A DNA stretch of 64,000 nucleotides from Herbaspirillum rhizosphaerae (GTDB lineage: Bacteria; Pseudomonadota; Gammaproteobacteria; Burkholderiales; Burkholderiaceae_D), in assembly GCF_001189965.1 (NCBI RefSeq), contig NZ_LFLU01000020.1, positions 1 through 64,000 of the forward strand. Direction: 5' to 3'. The number at the start of each line of letters is the position of its first letter. Position 1 is the first letter of the stretch. Positions 47,160 through 56,279 of the stretch are shown piece by piece. The position numbers were made by a program, and so were the translations under genes. The notes beneath the pieces are model-generated. The model was not told where the DNA came from and ran no database searches. It was given only the letters and a program-made list of their open reading frames with translations.

Positions 47160-47796
47160 AACCTTTCATCCGCTGAACGGAAGAGCTGCGGCGCGGCTTG
47201 CCCGTCGCGCCAGTTCCTGCTCCTGTTTTCCCGCTTTTGCGTCTGTTGCGGCAGCGCCGGTCTCCGCGACCCGGCCCTGTTGCAAAAAATCCACCTCCTT
47301 GTTTTTGTCCGTTCGCCCTGGCGCTGTGTTGCAAAGCGCAATTTTCCCTCGTGCACCATCTCGTGACGCCCGCCGATTTTTACGCTGGCGGTTCGCTGTC
47401 TGCAATGGCATTCCGGATCGCATTCCTGCTGCGATTTTTCGTCAGAGGCGCTGGCCGGTGCCGCGCCCCTGTTTGGTGATTCGTGTCGAAGCGATGCCTG
47501 TTTTTGGGGCGGCGCAGCATTTATGTTACTAAATAACAGTTCTTGCTTTTTCTCGTAATGCTTCATAGATAAGGGATTCATGATTTATCCCCGTGTTTAC
47601 TGATTGCTGGTTCAAACGTCGTGATATAAACTACCAAAAAATTTCAGCAAGCAGTCGCAGCAAAAGAATAAAAAACAAAACATCAGCAAACGGCGCACCA
47701 TGAATGTCGCTTGACCGCCAGTTCCGGCAAACCGGTCGCCATTCATTTCGTCGTTGCAAGGCCAGGATTTTTAACCCAGCAGGCATGTAGGAGAGG
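47160..47796. other. Gene-free region before the dpp operon
   Basis: These 637 bp show no convincing gene on either strand. The 171-codon minus-strand frame across 47066-47581 is compositionally odd and covers the end of the MarR gene. From about 47520 the sequence becomes AT-rich, with a palindrome TGTTACTAAATAACA, consistent with the promoter region of the binding-protein gene. Confidence 0.55.
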
Positions 47797-49371
47797 ATGA
47801 TGACAGTGCGATCTTTTTTACCGTCGTTCAACAAGGGCAGGCGTCTGCTATTTCAATGTGCGGCAAGCGCGGCTGTGCTTGCTTCGGTAGGCGTATCGCC
47901 AATGGTGCAGGCAGCTCCCGGCGGCGTCGCCAATCTGGCGATGGTGGCCGAGCCGCAAACGCTGGATCCGATGGCTTCGACCACCGATCTGGTGGCGACC
48001 ATCATGCAGCACGTCTATGAGCCGCTGTATACCTTCGACGCCAAATGGAACATCCAGCCCATGCTGGCCGAAAGCCTGCCCAAGGTGAGCGCCGACGGCA
48101 AGACCGTCACCATCGAACTGCGCAAGGGCGTCAAATTCCACAACGGCAAAGAGATGAAGTCCGACGACGTGGTCGCTTCGCTCAAGCGCTGGATGGACAT
48201 CGCGCCGCGCGGCAAGGCGGTATCCAAGGAGATCAAGAGCCTCGACGCCAAAGGTCCTTACACCATCGTGCTGAGCATGCAGAACGCCTATGCGCCGCTG
48301 CTGGCGCACCTGGCGCTGCCGTCCGGCTTCGCCGCAATCATGCCGAAAGAATCCGCAGTCAATCCATTGAAGGATTTCATCGGCACCGGTCCTTACCAGT
48401 TCAAGGAGCGCAAGCCTGACCAATACGTGCTGCTGACCCGTTTCGACGGCTACAGCGCGCGCAAGGAGCCGGCCAGCGGCTACGCCGGCAAGCGTGAAGC
48501 GCTGCTGTCCGAGCTGCGCTTCATCCCCGTGCCGAACCCGAACACCCGCGTCGAAGGTTCGCTGTCCGGCCAGTATCAGTTCGCCGATCTGCTGCCGGCC
48601 GAAGCTTCGCCGCGTCTGGCAGGCAAGCCGAATGTCGTGCCGGTGATCACTGCGCCGTTCGGCTTCCCGTACGTGGTGCTGAACACGGTGCAAGGCCCGC
48701 TGCAAAAGCAGGGCGTGCGCCAGGCGATCCAGGCGGCGCTGAACATGAAGGAAATCATGACCGCCGGTTTCGGCGATCCGAAGTTCTTCTCGGTCGAGGG
48801 CAATCATTTCCCCAAGGGCTCGCCGTTCTACTCCATGGACGGTACGGCTTCGTATAACCAGGCCAATGCCGCCAAGGCGCGCGATCTCGCCGCCAAGGCC
48901 GGCTACAAGGGCGAGCCGGTCAAGATCCTGACCAGCAAGCAATACGAATTCCACTACCGCATGGCGCTGGTGATGGGCGAAGAACTGAAGCTGGCCGGCT
49001 TCAAGGTCGACATGCAAGTGGTTGACTGGGCCACGCTGATCCAGCGCCGCAACGATCCGGCGCTGTGGGACATCTACATGACGCACTCGGCCTTCCTGCC
49101 TGAACCGACACTGTCGCCGCCGCAGCTGAGCGATGGCGCACCGGGCGGCTGGAAGAGCGCGGGCAAGGATGTCTCGGTCACCGTGTTCTCGCACGAGATG
49201 GATCCGGCGCATCGCGGCGCATTGTGGGGCAAGGTGCAGAGCGTGGTGTACGACGAAGTGCCGTACATCCGCCTGGGCAGCTTCAACAGCCTGACCGCGA
49301 AATCGTCCAAGCTGCAAGGCTACACGCCGATGCCCTGGCCGTATTTCTGGAATACCAAGCTGGCTGATTGA
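47797..49371 (+). CDS. dppA: Peptide ABC transporter substrate-binding protein
   Basis: The 524-residue periplasmic protein belongs to the DppA/OppA (SBP_bac_5) family. It has a signal peptide (LLFQCAASAAVLASVGVSPMVQA), then LAMVAEPQTLDPMASTTDLVATIMQHVYEPLYTFD, RKGVKFHNGKEMKSDDVVASLKRW and a long C-terminal lobe. Cargo could be di/oligopeptides, glutathione or another opine-like solute. The start at 47797 follows GGAGAGG. The 300-bp gap to the permease gene carries a repeat and a hairpin. Confidence 0.92.
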   Translation: MMTVRSFLPSFNKGRRLLFQCAASAAVLASVGVSPMVQAAPGGVANLAMVAEPQTLDPMASTTDLVATIMQHVYEPLYTFDAKWNIQPMLAESLPKVSADGKTVTIELRKGVKFHNGKEMKSDDVVASLKRWMDIAPRGKAVSKEIKSLDAKGPYTIVLSMQNAYAPLLAHLALPSGFAAIMPKESAVNPLKDFIGTGPYQFKERKPDQYVLLTRFDGYSARKEPASGYAGKREALLSELRFIPVPNPNTRVEGSLSGQYQFADLLPAEASPRLAGKPNVVPVITAPFGFPYVVLNTVQGPLQKQGVRQAIQAALNMKEIMTAGFGDPKFFSVEGNHFPKGSPFYSMDGTASYNQANAAKARDLAAKAGYKGEPVKILTSKQYEFHYRMALVMGEELKLAGFKVDMQVVDWATLIQRRNDPALWDIYMTHSAFLPEPTLSPPQLSDGAPGGWKSAGKDVSVTVFSHEMDPAHRGALWGKVQSVVYDEVPYIRLGSFNSLTAKSSKLQGYTPMPWPYFWNTKLAD

Positions 49372-49449
49372 TCAATCAAACGGCCTGGCGTATTGCTGAA
49401 CCATGCGCCGGCTGCGAACATCTCGCTGAATGTGCTTTCATTCACCGCA

Positions 49450-49528
49450 GTCGTCCCAGCGAAAGCTGGGACCCAGTGTCGTCAAGACGGTCGACACGAC
49501 ACCGGGTCCTGACTTTCGTCAGGACGAC
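49450..49528. repeat. Palindromic intergenic repeat, copy 2
   Basis: The hairpin GTCCCAGCgaaaGCTGGGAC is followed by ACCCAGTGTCG, then by the reverse-complement-like GACACCGGGTCC and a final hairpin CCTGActttcgTCAGG. It matches copy 1 (113-200) in layout and in the segment CGAAAGyTGGrACCCAGTGTC. It lies between dppA and dppB, in the 300-bp gene-free gap. Confidence 0.75.
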
Positions 49529-49607
49529 AAGCTGATGAGGGATGTCATTCTTTAGTTGGATCGTGTCATTGCGGCCATGTTTGAGTTCGTACTGCTTCAA
49601 TGTAAAT

Positions 49608-49653
49608 CCAGGCGGTTTCATTTTTTCTGAAACCGCCTGGCCGGCAATTTTTT
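49608..49653 (+). terminator. Strong hairpin with T run between dppA and dppB
   Basis: The 12-bp perfect stem CCAGGCGGTTTC with GAAACCGCCTGG is followed 7 bases later by TTTTTT. It lies 19 bp before dppB and could act as a partial terminator or as an mRNA end for dppA. Confidence 0.8.
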
Positions 49654-49671
49654 CTAACTGATTCCACGTCT

Positions 49672-50613
49672 ATGCTCCGTTATCTTTCAGGACGCTTCAC
49701 CGGCATGGTGATCGTCATGCTGATCGTCGCCGTGCTGGTGTTCTTCATCACGCGCCTGGCGCCGGGCGATCCGGCCGCGATCATGCTGGGCGACCAGGCC
49801 ACTGTCGCCGACATCGCCAAACTGCGCGCCCAATACGGCTTCGACAAGCCGATGCTCGTGCAATTCGGCTTCTGGCTCAAGGAACTGGCGCAGGGTAACC
49901 TCGGCCAATCCATTTTCTTGCAGATGCCGGTCACCGAAGCGCTGGCTTCGCGCGCCGAGCCGACTTTCTTTCTGACCATTTTCGCGGTGGCGCTGGCCTG
50001 CCTGATCGGCATTCCCTGCGGCATCGTTTCCGCCGTATGGCGCGGTCGCGTGGTGGACCAGGTGTTCACCGGCATCGCCATGCTGGGCGCGAGCATTCCC
50101 AGCTTCTGGTTCGGCCTGATCCTGATGCAGATTTTCGCGGTGAAGATGGGCTGGTTCCCGGTGGCCGGTTACGGCGATCCGGGGGCGCCGCTGTGGGACC
50201 GTCTGCATCACCTGCTGCTGCCGGCGGTGGTGCTGGGCGTGCTCAATTCGGCGCTGATCATCCGTTTCACACGCGCCTCCATGCTGGACGTGCTGTCTGA
50301 TGACTATGTCCGCACCGCGCGCGCCAAGGGGCTGAACGAGCGCCGCGTGATTTTGCGCCACGCCTTGCGCAATGCGCTGATTCCGGTAGTGACGGTGATC
50401 GGCCTGACGGCGGCGCTGATGATCGGCGGCGCGGTGGTGACCGAGACTGTGTTCGGCTTGCCGGGCGTCGGCAACCTGGTTGTGTCGGCGGTGCAGCGGC
50501 GCGATTATCCGGTGATCCAGGGCGCCTTGCTGGCGATCGCCGTGATCTATGTGCTGATCAATCTGGCGATCGATTTGCTCTACACGCTGATCGATCCGCG
50601 CGTCCGGTATTGA
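49672..50613 (+). CDS. dppB: Peptide ABC transporter permease DppB-like
   Basis: The 313-residue inner-membrane permease has about six hydrophobic segments. The family signatures are RFTRASMLDVLSDDYVRTARAKGLNERRVILRHALRNALIPVVTVIGL and ETVFGLPGVGNLVVSAVQRRDYPVIQG. It pairs with the DppC-like permease 32 bp downstream. The gene starts soon after a hairpin that follows dppA. Confidence 0.93.
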   Translation: MLRYLSGRFTGMVIVMLIVAVLVFFITRLAPGDPAAIMLGDQATVADIAKLRAQYGFDKPMLVQFGFWLKELAQGNLGQSIFLQMPVTEALASRAEPTFFLTIFAVALACLIGIPCGIVSAVWRGRVVDQVFTGIAMLGASIPSFWFGLILMQIFAVKMGWFPVAGYGDPGAPLWDRLHHLLLPAVVLGVLNSALIIRFTRASMLDVLSDDYVRTARAKGLNERRVILRHALRNALIPVVTVIGLTAALMIGGAVVTETVFGLPGVGNLVVSAVQRRDYPVIQGALLAIAVIYVLINLAIDLLYTLIDPRVRY

Positions 50614-50645
50614 TCCGGCTCTTGAACAGAATCACAGGATTTCCC

Positions 50646-51479
50646 ATGTTTGCTTTTCTCTCCAAATTCATGCGGCGCAAGCTGGTCATGTTCGGCGTCG
50701 TCAGCCTGGTGCTGCTGGCCGTGCTGGCTGTCGTGGTGCCGCTGACTTCTCCTTACGACTCGTCGGCGCTGGACATCATGGCGCGCCTGCAGCCGCCGTC
50801 GGCGTCGCACTGGTTCGGCACCGACGAATTCGGGCGCGACATCTTCACGCGCGTGCTGACCGGCGGCCGCTATTCGCTGACCATCGGTGCGCTGGTGGTG
50901 GTGATCTCGCTGGTGGCCGGTGTACTGATGGGCTTGTGCGCCGGGTTTTTCAAGCGCATGGACGCGCCCATCATGCGCGTGGTCGACGCCATGATGTCGT
51001 TCCCCGACATCCTGCTGGCGATTGCGCTGGTGGCGATTCTCGGCTCCTCGCTGATCAACGTGGTGCTGGCGCTGGCGATCGTCTATACGCCGCGGGTGGC
51101 GCGTATCGTGCGCGCCTCGACGCTGGTGGTGCGCGAGTTGTTGTTCGTGGAAGCGGCGCGCGCGCTGGGCGTGTCGACGGTGCGCATCGTGTTCTTCCAC
51201 GTGCTGGGCAATATCCTGTCGCCTATCCTGGTGCAGGGGACTTTCATCTTCGCCTACGCAATCCTGGCGGAAGCGGGCTTGTCTTTCCTCGGCGTCGGGG
51301 TGCCGCCCGAGCTGCCGACCTGGGGCACGATGATTTCTTCCGGGCAGGCCTACGCCGAGCAGGCGATCTGGCTGGTGGTGTTCCCCGGCATCGCCATCGT
51401 GCTGTCGGCGCTGTCGCTGCAGATGGTCGGCGACGGCCTGCGCGACATGCTCGATCCGCGCCTGCGCAAGAGCCTCTAA
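50646..51479 (+). CDS. dppC: Peptide ABC transporter permease DppC-like
   Basis: The 277-residue second permease contains HWFGTDEFGRDIFTRVLTGGRYSLTIG, VDAMMSFPDILLAIALVAILG, the coupling loop EAARALGVSTVRIVFFHVLGNILSPILVQ and ILAEAGLSFLGVGVPPELPTWGTMI, all standard for DppC/OppC. The start at 50646 (MFAFLSKF) has CAGGATTTCCC upstream. It precedes dppD by 26 bp. Confidence 0.93.
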   Translation: MFAFLSKFMRRKLVMFGVVSLVLLAVLAVVVPLTSPYDSSALDIMARLQPPSASHWFGTDEFGRDIFTRVLTGGRYSLTIGALVVVISLVAGVLMGLCAGFFKRMDAPIMRVVDAMMSFPDILLAIALVAILGSSLINVVLALAIVYTPRVARIVRASTLVVRELLFVEAARALGVSTVRIVFFHVLGNILSPILVQGTFIFAYAILAEAGLSFLGVGVPPELPTWGTMISSGQAYAEQAIWLVVFPGIAIVLSALSLQMVGDGLRDMLDPRLRKSL

Positions 51480-51505
51480 TTCCTCCAGCAAAGAGAGTAC
51501 AGATC

Positions 51506-52534
51506 ATGCAAGAACAGAGAGTCCAACAAGGGACGCCGCTGCTGGAAGTCGACAACCTGCAGACGCATTTTTTCACCGAGCAGGGCACCGTCAAGTCGGT
51601 CGACGGCGTGAGTTTTACGGTCAACGCCGGCGAGACCCTGGCCGTGGTCGGCGAGTCCGGTTCCGGCAAGTCGGTGACCAGCTTGTCCATCATGGGTTTG
51701 ATCCCGGCCGACGCCGGCCGCGTGGTCGGCGGCAGCATCCGCTTCAAGCGCCGCGACGGCGAAACGGTCGACCTGACGCGTTTGCCGCAACGCAGCCTGC
51801 GCCAGTTGCGCGGCAATGAAATCGCGATGGTGTTCCAGGAGCCGATGACCAGCCTCAATCCGGTCTTCACGCTGGGCGACCAGATCGCCGAAAGCGTGCG
51901 CCTGCATCTGGGCAAGAGTCACAAGGACGCCATGATCCATGCGCAGCGCATGCTGGAGCTGGTCGAGATTCCCGCCGCCGCGCGTCGCTTGTACGAATAT
52001 CCGCATCAGCTGTCGGGCGGGATGCGCCAGCGCGTGATGATCGCGCTGGCCTTGTCGTGCAATCCTTCGCTGCTGATCGCGGATGAACCGACCACTGCGC
52101 TGGACGTGACGATCCAGGCGCAGATCCTGGCGCTGCTGCAAAAGCTGCAGCGCGAAACCGGCACCGGCATCTTGTTCATCACCCACAACCTCGGCGTGGT
52201 GGCGGAAATCGCCGACCGCGTCGCCGTGATGTACGCCGGGCGCATGGTGGAGCAGGGCAGCGTGCCGCAGATCTTCGATAATCCGCAGCATCCTTACACT
52301 ACCGGCTTGCTCAATTGCCTACCGGGACGCAGCAAGAACCACGCCGTCGCCGGCGAGCGTCCGCGTCTGGCGGCGATCCCCGGCCAGGTCGCCAGCCCGC
52401 TGGCGCCGCCGCCCGGATGCGCTTTCGAACCGCGTTGCAGCCATGCTTCGGATGCCTGCCGTGTCGCCATGCCGCCGCTGACGCTGGGCGACGACGGTCA
52501 CAATGTCCGCTGTATTTTGAGGAAGTCGGCATGA
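51506..52534 (+). CDS. dppD: Peptide ABC transporter ATPase DppD-like
   Basis: The 342-residue ATPase has Walker [10 protein letters not shown] near residue 50, [19 protein letters not shown], signature [15 protein letters not shown] and Walker [21 protein letters not shown]. The C-terminal cysteine-rich piece ([14 protein letters not shown]) forms the iron-sulfur/zinc-like end typical of DppD/OppD. The start at 51506 follows AGAGAG. It overlaps dppF by 4 bp. Confidence 0.94.
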   Translation: MQEQRVQQGTPLLEVDNLQTHFFTEQGTVKSVDGVSFTVNAGETLAVVGESGSGKSVTSLSIMGLIPADAGRVVGGSIRFKRRDGETVDLTRLPQRSLRQLRGNEIAMVFQEPMTSLNPVFTLGDQIAESVRLHLGKSHKDAMIHAQRMLELVEIPAAARRLYEYPHQLSGGMRQRVMIALALSCNPSLLIADEPTTALDVTIQAQILALLQKLQRETGTGILFITHNLGVVAEIADRVAVMYAGRMVEQGSVPQIFDNPQHPYTTGLLNCLPGRSKNHAVAGERPRLAAIPGQVASPLAPPPGCAFEPRCSHASDACRVAMPPLTLGDDGHNVRCILRKSA

Positions 52535-53532
52535 GTACTACCACCTTTGCAAACGAAGCCAATGCCACGCCGCTGGTCGAGGTGCGCAACCTGAAGAAAT
52601 ACTTCAACGGCAAGCAAAAAGACGCGCCCATCCGCGCCGTCGACGACGTCAGCTTCGCCATCATGCCGGGCGAAGTGCTGGGCCTGGTCGGCGAATCCGG
52701 CTCCGGCAAGAGCACGGTCGGCCGCACCCTGCTGCGCCTGATGGAAAGCAGCGGCGGCGAGATCCGCTATCAGGGCGAAGATATCTCCAACCTGCCGGCC
52801 TCGCGCATGCGCGCCTTGCGCCGCGAGATGCAGATCATCTTCCAGGATCCCTATGCCAGCCTGAACCCGCGCCAGCGCGTGCGCGACATCATCGGCGAAG
52901 CGCTCGACACGCACGGCCTGCATCGCGGCGAAGCCCGCGCCACGCGCATCGCCGAGCTGCTGCAACTGGTCGGCCTGCGCGCCGAGCATGGCGCGCGCTA
53001 TCCGCACGAGTTTTCCGGCGGCCAGCGCCAGCGCATCGGCATCGCCCGCGCTCTGGCGGTGGAGCCGCGCTTCATCGTCGCCGACGAGCCGGTGTCGGCG
53101 CTGGACGTGTCGATCCAGGCGCAGGTGATCAATCTGCTGCAGGATCTGCGTCAGCGCTTCAATCTGGCAATGTTGTTCATTTCGCATGATCTGGACGTGG
53201 TCGAATACATCTGCGACCGTGTGGTGGTGCTGTATCTGGGCAAGGTCATGGAAATCGCGCCGGCTGCCGCCTTGTTCGAGAAGCCTCTGCATCCGTATTC
53301 GCAGGCCTTGCTGGCGGCTTCGCCCAAGCCGGAGTCGGATGCGCGGGAGCAAGCGAAGAATCGCCGCACCCTGCAGGGCGATTTGCCCAGCCCGGCCAAT
53401 CCGCCGTCGGGATGCGTATTCCGCACGCGTTGCCCGTATGCGCAGGAGGCTTGTGCCGCGACGGTTCCCGAACTACGGGAAGTCTCGCCCGGCCGATGGC
53501 GCGCGTGTATCCGCGACGACGTGCTGTTATAG
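52531..53532 (+). CDS. dppF: Peptide ABC transporter ATPase DppF-like
   Basis: The 333-residue second ATPase has Walker [29 protein letters not shown], signature [15 protein letters not shown] and Walker [21 protein letters not shown]. The C-terminal cysteine motif is [16 protein letters not shown]. The start at 52531 overlaps dppD (ATGA) and has TGAGGAAG upstream. It closes the operon, and a terminator follows within 5 bp. Confidence 0.94.
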   Translation: MSTTTFANEANATPLVEVRNLKKYFNGKQKDAPIRAVDDVSFAIMPGEVLGLVGESGSGKSTVGRTLLRLMESSGGEIRYQGEDISNLPASRMRALRREMQIIFQDPYASLNPRQRVRDIIGEALDTHGLHRGEARATRIAELLQLVGLRAEHGARYPHEFSGGQRQRIGIARALAVEPRFIVADEPVSALDVSIQAQVINLLQDLRQRFNLAMLFISHDLDVVEYICDRVVVLYLGKVMEIAPAAALFEKPLHPYSQALLAASPKPESDAREQAKNRRTLQGDLPSPANPPSGCVFRTRCPYAQEACAATVPELREVSPGRWRACIRDDVLL

Positions 53533-53536
53533 GAAG

Positions 53537-53576
53537 AAAAGGAGGGCAGTACCGGGTCTGCTGTACTCCTTTTTTA
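53537..53576 (+). terminator. Terminator of the dpp operon
   Basis: The stem AAAAGGAG with CTCCTTTT, with an inner GCAG/CTGC pairing, ends in a T run. Confidence 0.75.
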
Positions 53577-53654
53577 GCTGCTTGACTGTGTACGCCAAGA
53601 CCGTCGGCAACAGGTAGACTCTCCATCATCTGAAATTGTATTGGTGGAGCAAAA

Positions 53655-55991
53655 ATGGCGAAGGCAGGCAAGGCAAAGATCGAGACCTATAACAACCCCG
53701 CAGGCGGTTGGGGCGCGCTGAAGTACGTGGCGCTGAACCTGGTCAAGGAACACGTGGCCGACGGCAAGGGCCTGCGCACGCTGCTGTCGCAAAACCAGCC
53801 GGACGGCTTCGATTGCCCCGGTTGCGCCTGGCCCGACCGCGAGCACACCTCCACCTTCGAATTCTGCGAAAACGGCGTCAAGGCGGTGGCGGCGGAAGCC
53901 ACCAAGAAGCGCGTGACCAACGATTTCTTCGCGCAGCACACGGTCGCCGAGCTGATGCAGCAGTCGGACTACGAGCTGGAAGACCATGGCCGCCTGACTG
54001 CGCCGATGGTCTACGACGCCGTCAGCGACAAATACGTGCCGATCGCCTGGGATCAGGCCTTCGACCTGATCGGCCGCCATCTCAATGCGCTGCCCGATCC
54101 GGACATGGCCGATTTCTACGTTTCCGGCCGCGCCAGCAACGAAGCCGCTTTCCTGTTCCAGTTGTTCGTGCGCCAATACGGCACCAACAACTTCCCGGAC
54201 TGTTCCAACATGTGCCACGAGCCGACCAGCGTCGGCCTGCCGGTGACCGTCGGCGTCGGCAAGGGCACCGTGCTGCTGGACGACTTCGACCTGTGCGACA
54301 CCTTGCTGCTGTTCGGCCAGAATCCTGCCACCAATCACCCGCGCATGATGGGCGAGTTGCGCCACGCCTCCAAGCGCGGCGCCACCATCGTCGCGATCAA
54401 TCCCTTGAAGGAACGCGGCCTGGAGCGCTTCGCCGATCCCCAAAGCAAGATCGAGATGCTGACAATGGGCAGCACCCAGATCAGCTCGATGTTCATCCAC
54501 CCGACGCTGGGCGGCGACCTGGCGCTGATCAAGGGCGTCATCAAGCGCACCATCGAGCTGGACGATGAAGCCTTGCTCAAGGGCGCCGAGCGTGTCCTCG
54601 ACGTGAAATTCATCGAGGAACATACTTCCGGTTTCGACGAATTCGCCGCCGATGCGCGCGCCGAAAGCTGGGCCGACATCATCGGCGAGTCGGGCGTATC
54701 GCGCGAAGACATCGAAAAACTGGCGCAGGTCTACGTCAAGGGCAAAGCGGTCATCGCTACCTGGGGCATGGGCCTGACGCAGCACAAGCACGCTGTCGGC
54801 ACTATCCAGCTGCTGTCCAACATGATGATGTTGCGCGGGAATATCGGCCGTCCGGGCGCAGGCCTGTGCCCGGTGCGCGGCCACTCCAACGTGCAGGGCG
54901 ACCGCACCGTCGGCATCGATGAAAAACCGACCGACGCCTTCCTCGACCGTCTTGAGCAGGTATTCGAATTCAAGGCGCCGCGTCACCACGGCAACGACAC
55001 CGTGGGTTCCGTGATGGCCATGCTGGAAGGCCGCACCAAGGTCTTCATCGGCCTGGGCGGCAATTTCGCCATGGCCACGCCGGATACGCCGCGCACCTTC
55101 GACGCCATGCGTTCGTGCAACCTGACGGTCCACATCACCACCAAGCTCAACCGCAGCCATCTGGTGCACGGCAAGGACGCGCTGATCCTGCCGACGCTGG
55201 GCCGCACCGAGATCGACATGCAAGCCGGCGGCGCGCAGGGCGTGACGGTGGAAGATTCGATGAGCATGGTGCACGTCTCCTACGGCATCAACAAGCCGGC
55301 CTCGGAAAACTGCATGTCGGAAACCGCCATCGTCGCGCACATCGCCGAAGCCACGATGAAGCATCGCGACAACGGTAAAAAGATCGATTGGCTGTGGTAT
55401 GCCGAAGATTACTCGCGCATCCGCAACGCCATCGAAAAGGTCTACGACTCCTTCAAGGATTACAACCAGCGCATCGCCAATCCTGGCGGCTTCCATCTGG
55501 GCGTCGCTTCGCGCGACCGGGTCTGGAAGACCAGCACCGGCAAGGCCAACTTCGTGGTCAACGCGATTCCGCTGGATACGCCTATTCATCGCGCGCGCAA
55601 GATGTATGGCGAGAAGCTGATGACGCTGATGACCACGCGTTCGCACGATCAGTACAACACCACCATCTACGGCATGGACGACCGCTATCGCGGCGTGTTC
55701 GGCCAGCGCCGTGTGATCTTCATCAACAAGCAGGATCTGCAGGTGCTGGGTCTGAAGGACGGCGAATGGGTCGATGTGGTGAGCGTCTGGGACGACGGCA
55801 TCGAACGCCGCGCGGACGGTTTCCTGCTGGTGGAGTACGACATCCCGCGCGGTTGCCTGGGCAGCTACTATCCGGAAACCAATCCGCTGGTGCCGCTGGA
55901 AAGTTTCGCCGACAAGGCGCGCACGCCGACCTCGAAATCGATCCCCGTGTTGCTGCATCGCGCTGCGGTACAGCACGCGAAGGCGGCTTAA
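53655..55991 (+). CDS. FdhF/YdeP-family molybdopterin oxidoreductase
   Basis: This 778-residue cytoplasmic protein belongs to the molybdopterin oxidoreductase superfamily, in the FdhF/YdeP branch related to formate dehydrogenase alpha subunits. It starts with a CPGC motif (DGFDCPGCAWPD, residues 51-62). CSNMCHEPTSVGL (about residue 180) is the region of the molybdenum ligand, followed by LLLFGQNPATNHPR, PGAGLCPVRGHSNVQGDRTVGI and the C-terminal MTTRSHDQYNTTIYGMDDRYRGVFGQRRV of the cofactor-binding domain. YdeP of E. coli is linked to acid resistance, but the reaction is unknown. No fdhD or accessory subunit is adjacent. Confidence 0.92.
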   Translation: MAKAGKAKIETYNNPAGGWGALKYVALNLVKEHVADGKGLRTLLSQNQPDGFDCPGCAWPDREHTSTFEFCENGVKAVAAEATKKRVTNDFFAQHTVAELMQQSDYELEDHGRLTAPMVYDAVSDKYVPIAWDQAFDLIGRHLNALPDPDMADFYVSGRASNEAAFLFQLFVRQYGTNNFPDCSNMCHEPTSVGLPVTVGVGKGTVLLDDFDLCDTLLLFGQNPATNHPRMMGELRHASKRGATIVAINPLKERGLERFADPQSKIEMLTMGSTQISSMFIHPTLGGDLALIKGVIKRTIELDDEALLKGAERVLDVKFIEEHTSGFDEFAADARAESWADIIGESGVSREDIEKLAQVYVKGKAVIATWGMGLTQHKHAVGTIQLLSNMMMLRGNIGRPGAGLCPVRGHSNVQGDRTVGIDEKPTDAFLDRLEQVFEFKAPRHHGNDTVGSVMAMLEGRTKVFIGLGGNFAMATPDTPRTFDAMRSCNLTVHITTKLNRSHLVHGKDALILPTLGRTEIDMQAGGAQGVTVEDSMSMVHVSYGINKPASENCMSETAIVAHIAEATMKHRDNGKKIDWLWYAEDYSRIRNAIEKVYDSFKDYNQRIANPGGFHLGVASRDRVWKTSTGKANFVVNAIPLDTPIHRARKMYGEKLMTLMTTRSHDQYNTTIYGMDDRYRGVFGQRRVIFINKQDLQVLGLKDGEWVDVVSVWDDGIERRADGFLLVEYDIPRGCLGSYYPETNPLVPLESFADKARTPTSKSIPVLLHRAAVQHAKAA

Positions 55992-56001
55992 GAGCATCGC
56001 C

Positions 56002-56262
56002 GTGGACGACGCCCAGGATCCGTTACAGGACCAGCTTCCCCCGGAGCTGGTGCGCATCCTGGACGCGCTGTACCAGGAGCATCAGCGCAGCCAGGCGCCG
56101 CTGTCGCTGGCGCGCCTGTCCAAGCGCACCGAATTGCGCATGAGCACCTTGCGGCGGTTTCTGACGGCGCTGGAAGAAGCGGGGATCGCCATCGTCGAGG
56201 TCAACGAGGACGGCACCGGTAACGCCATCCTGACGGCGGCCGGGCTCAAGCTGCACGGTTGA
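56002..56262 (+). CDS. Small winged-helix protein following the oxidoreductase
   Basis: The 86-residue protein starts at a GTG 10 bp after the oxidoreductase stop. It is one compact helix-turn-helix unit (LSLARLSKRTELRMSTLRRFLTALEEAGIAIVEVNEDGTGNAILTAAG) with the winged beta hairpin at the end. Position indicates co-transcription with the oxidoreductase, so it may sense or regulate that enzyme, but I do not recognise a characterised family. Confidence 0.72.
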   Translation: MDDAQDPLQDQLPPELVRILDALYQEHQRSQAPLSLARLSKRTELRMSTLRRFLTALEEAGIAIVEVNEDGTGNAILTAAGLKLHG

Positions 56263-56279
56263 GTTTTCGCTGAAAAGTT

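Noticed and set aside
47066-47581. 171-codon minus-strand frame
   Set aside because: It overlaps the marR gene antisense, has no domain and an unusual composition; kept only as a gene-free region.
53574-56057. 827-codon open frame on the minus strand
   Set aside because: It is exactly antisense to the molybdopterin oxidoreductase, is rich in His, Arg, Gln and Asp as expected from GC-rich antisense frames, and has no ribosome binding site.
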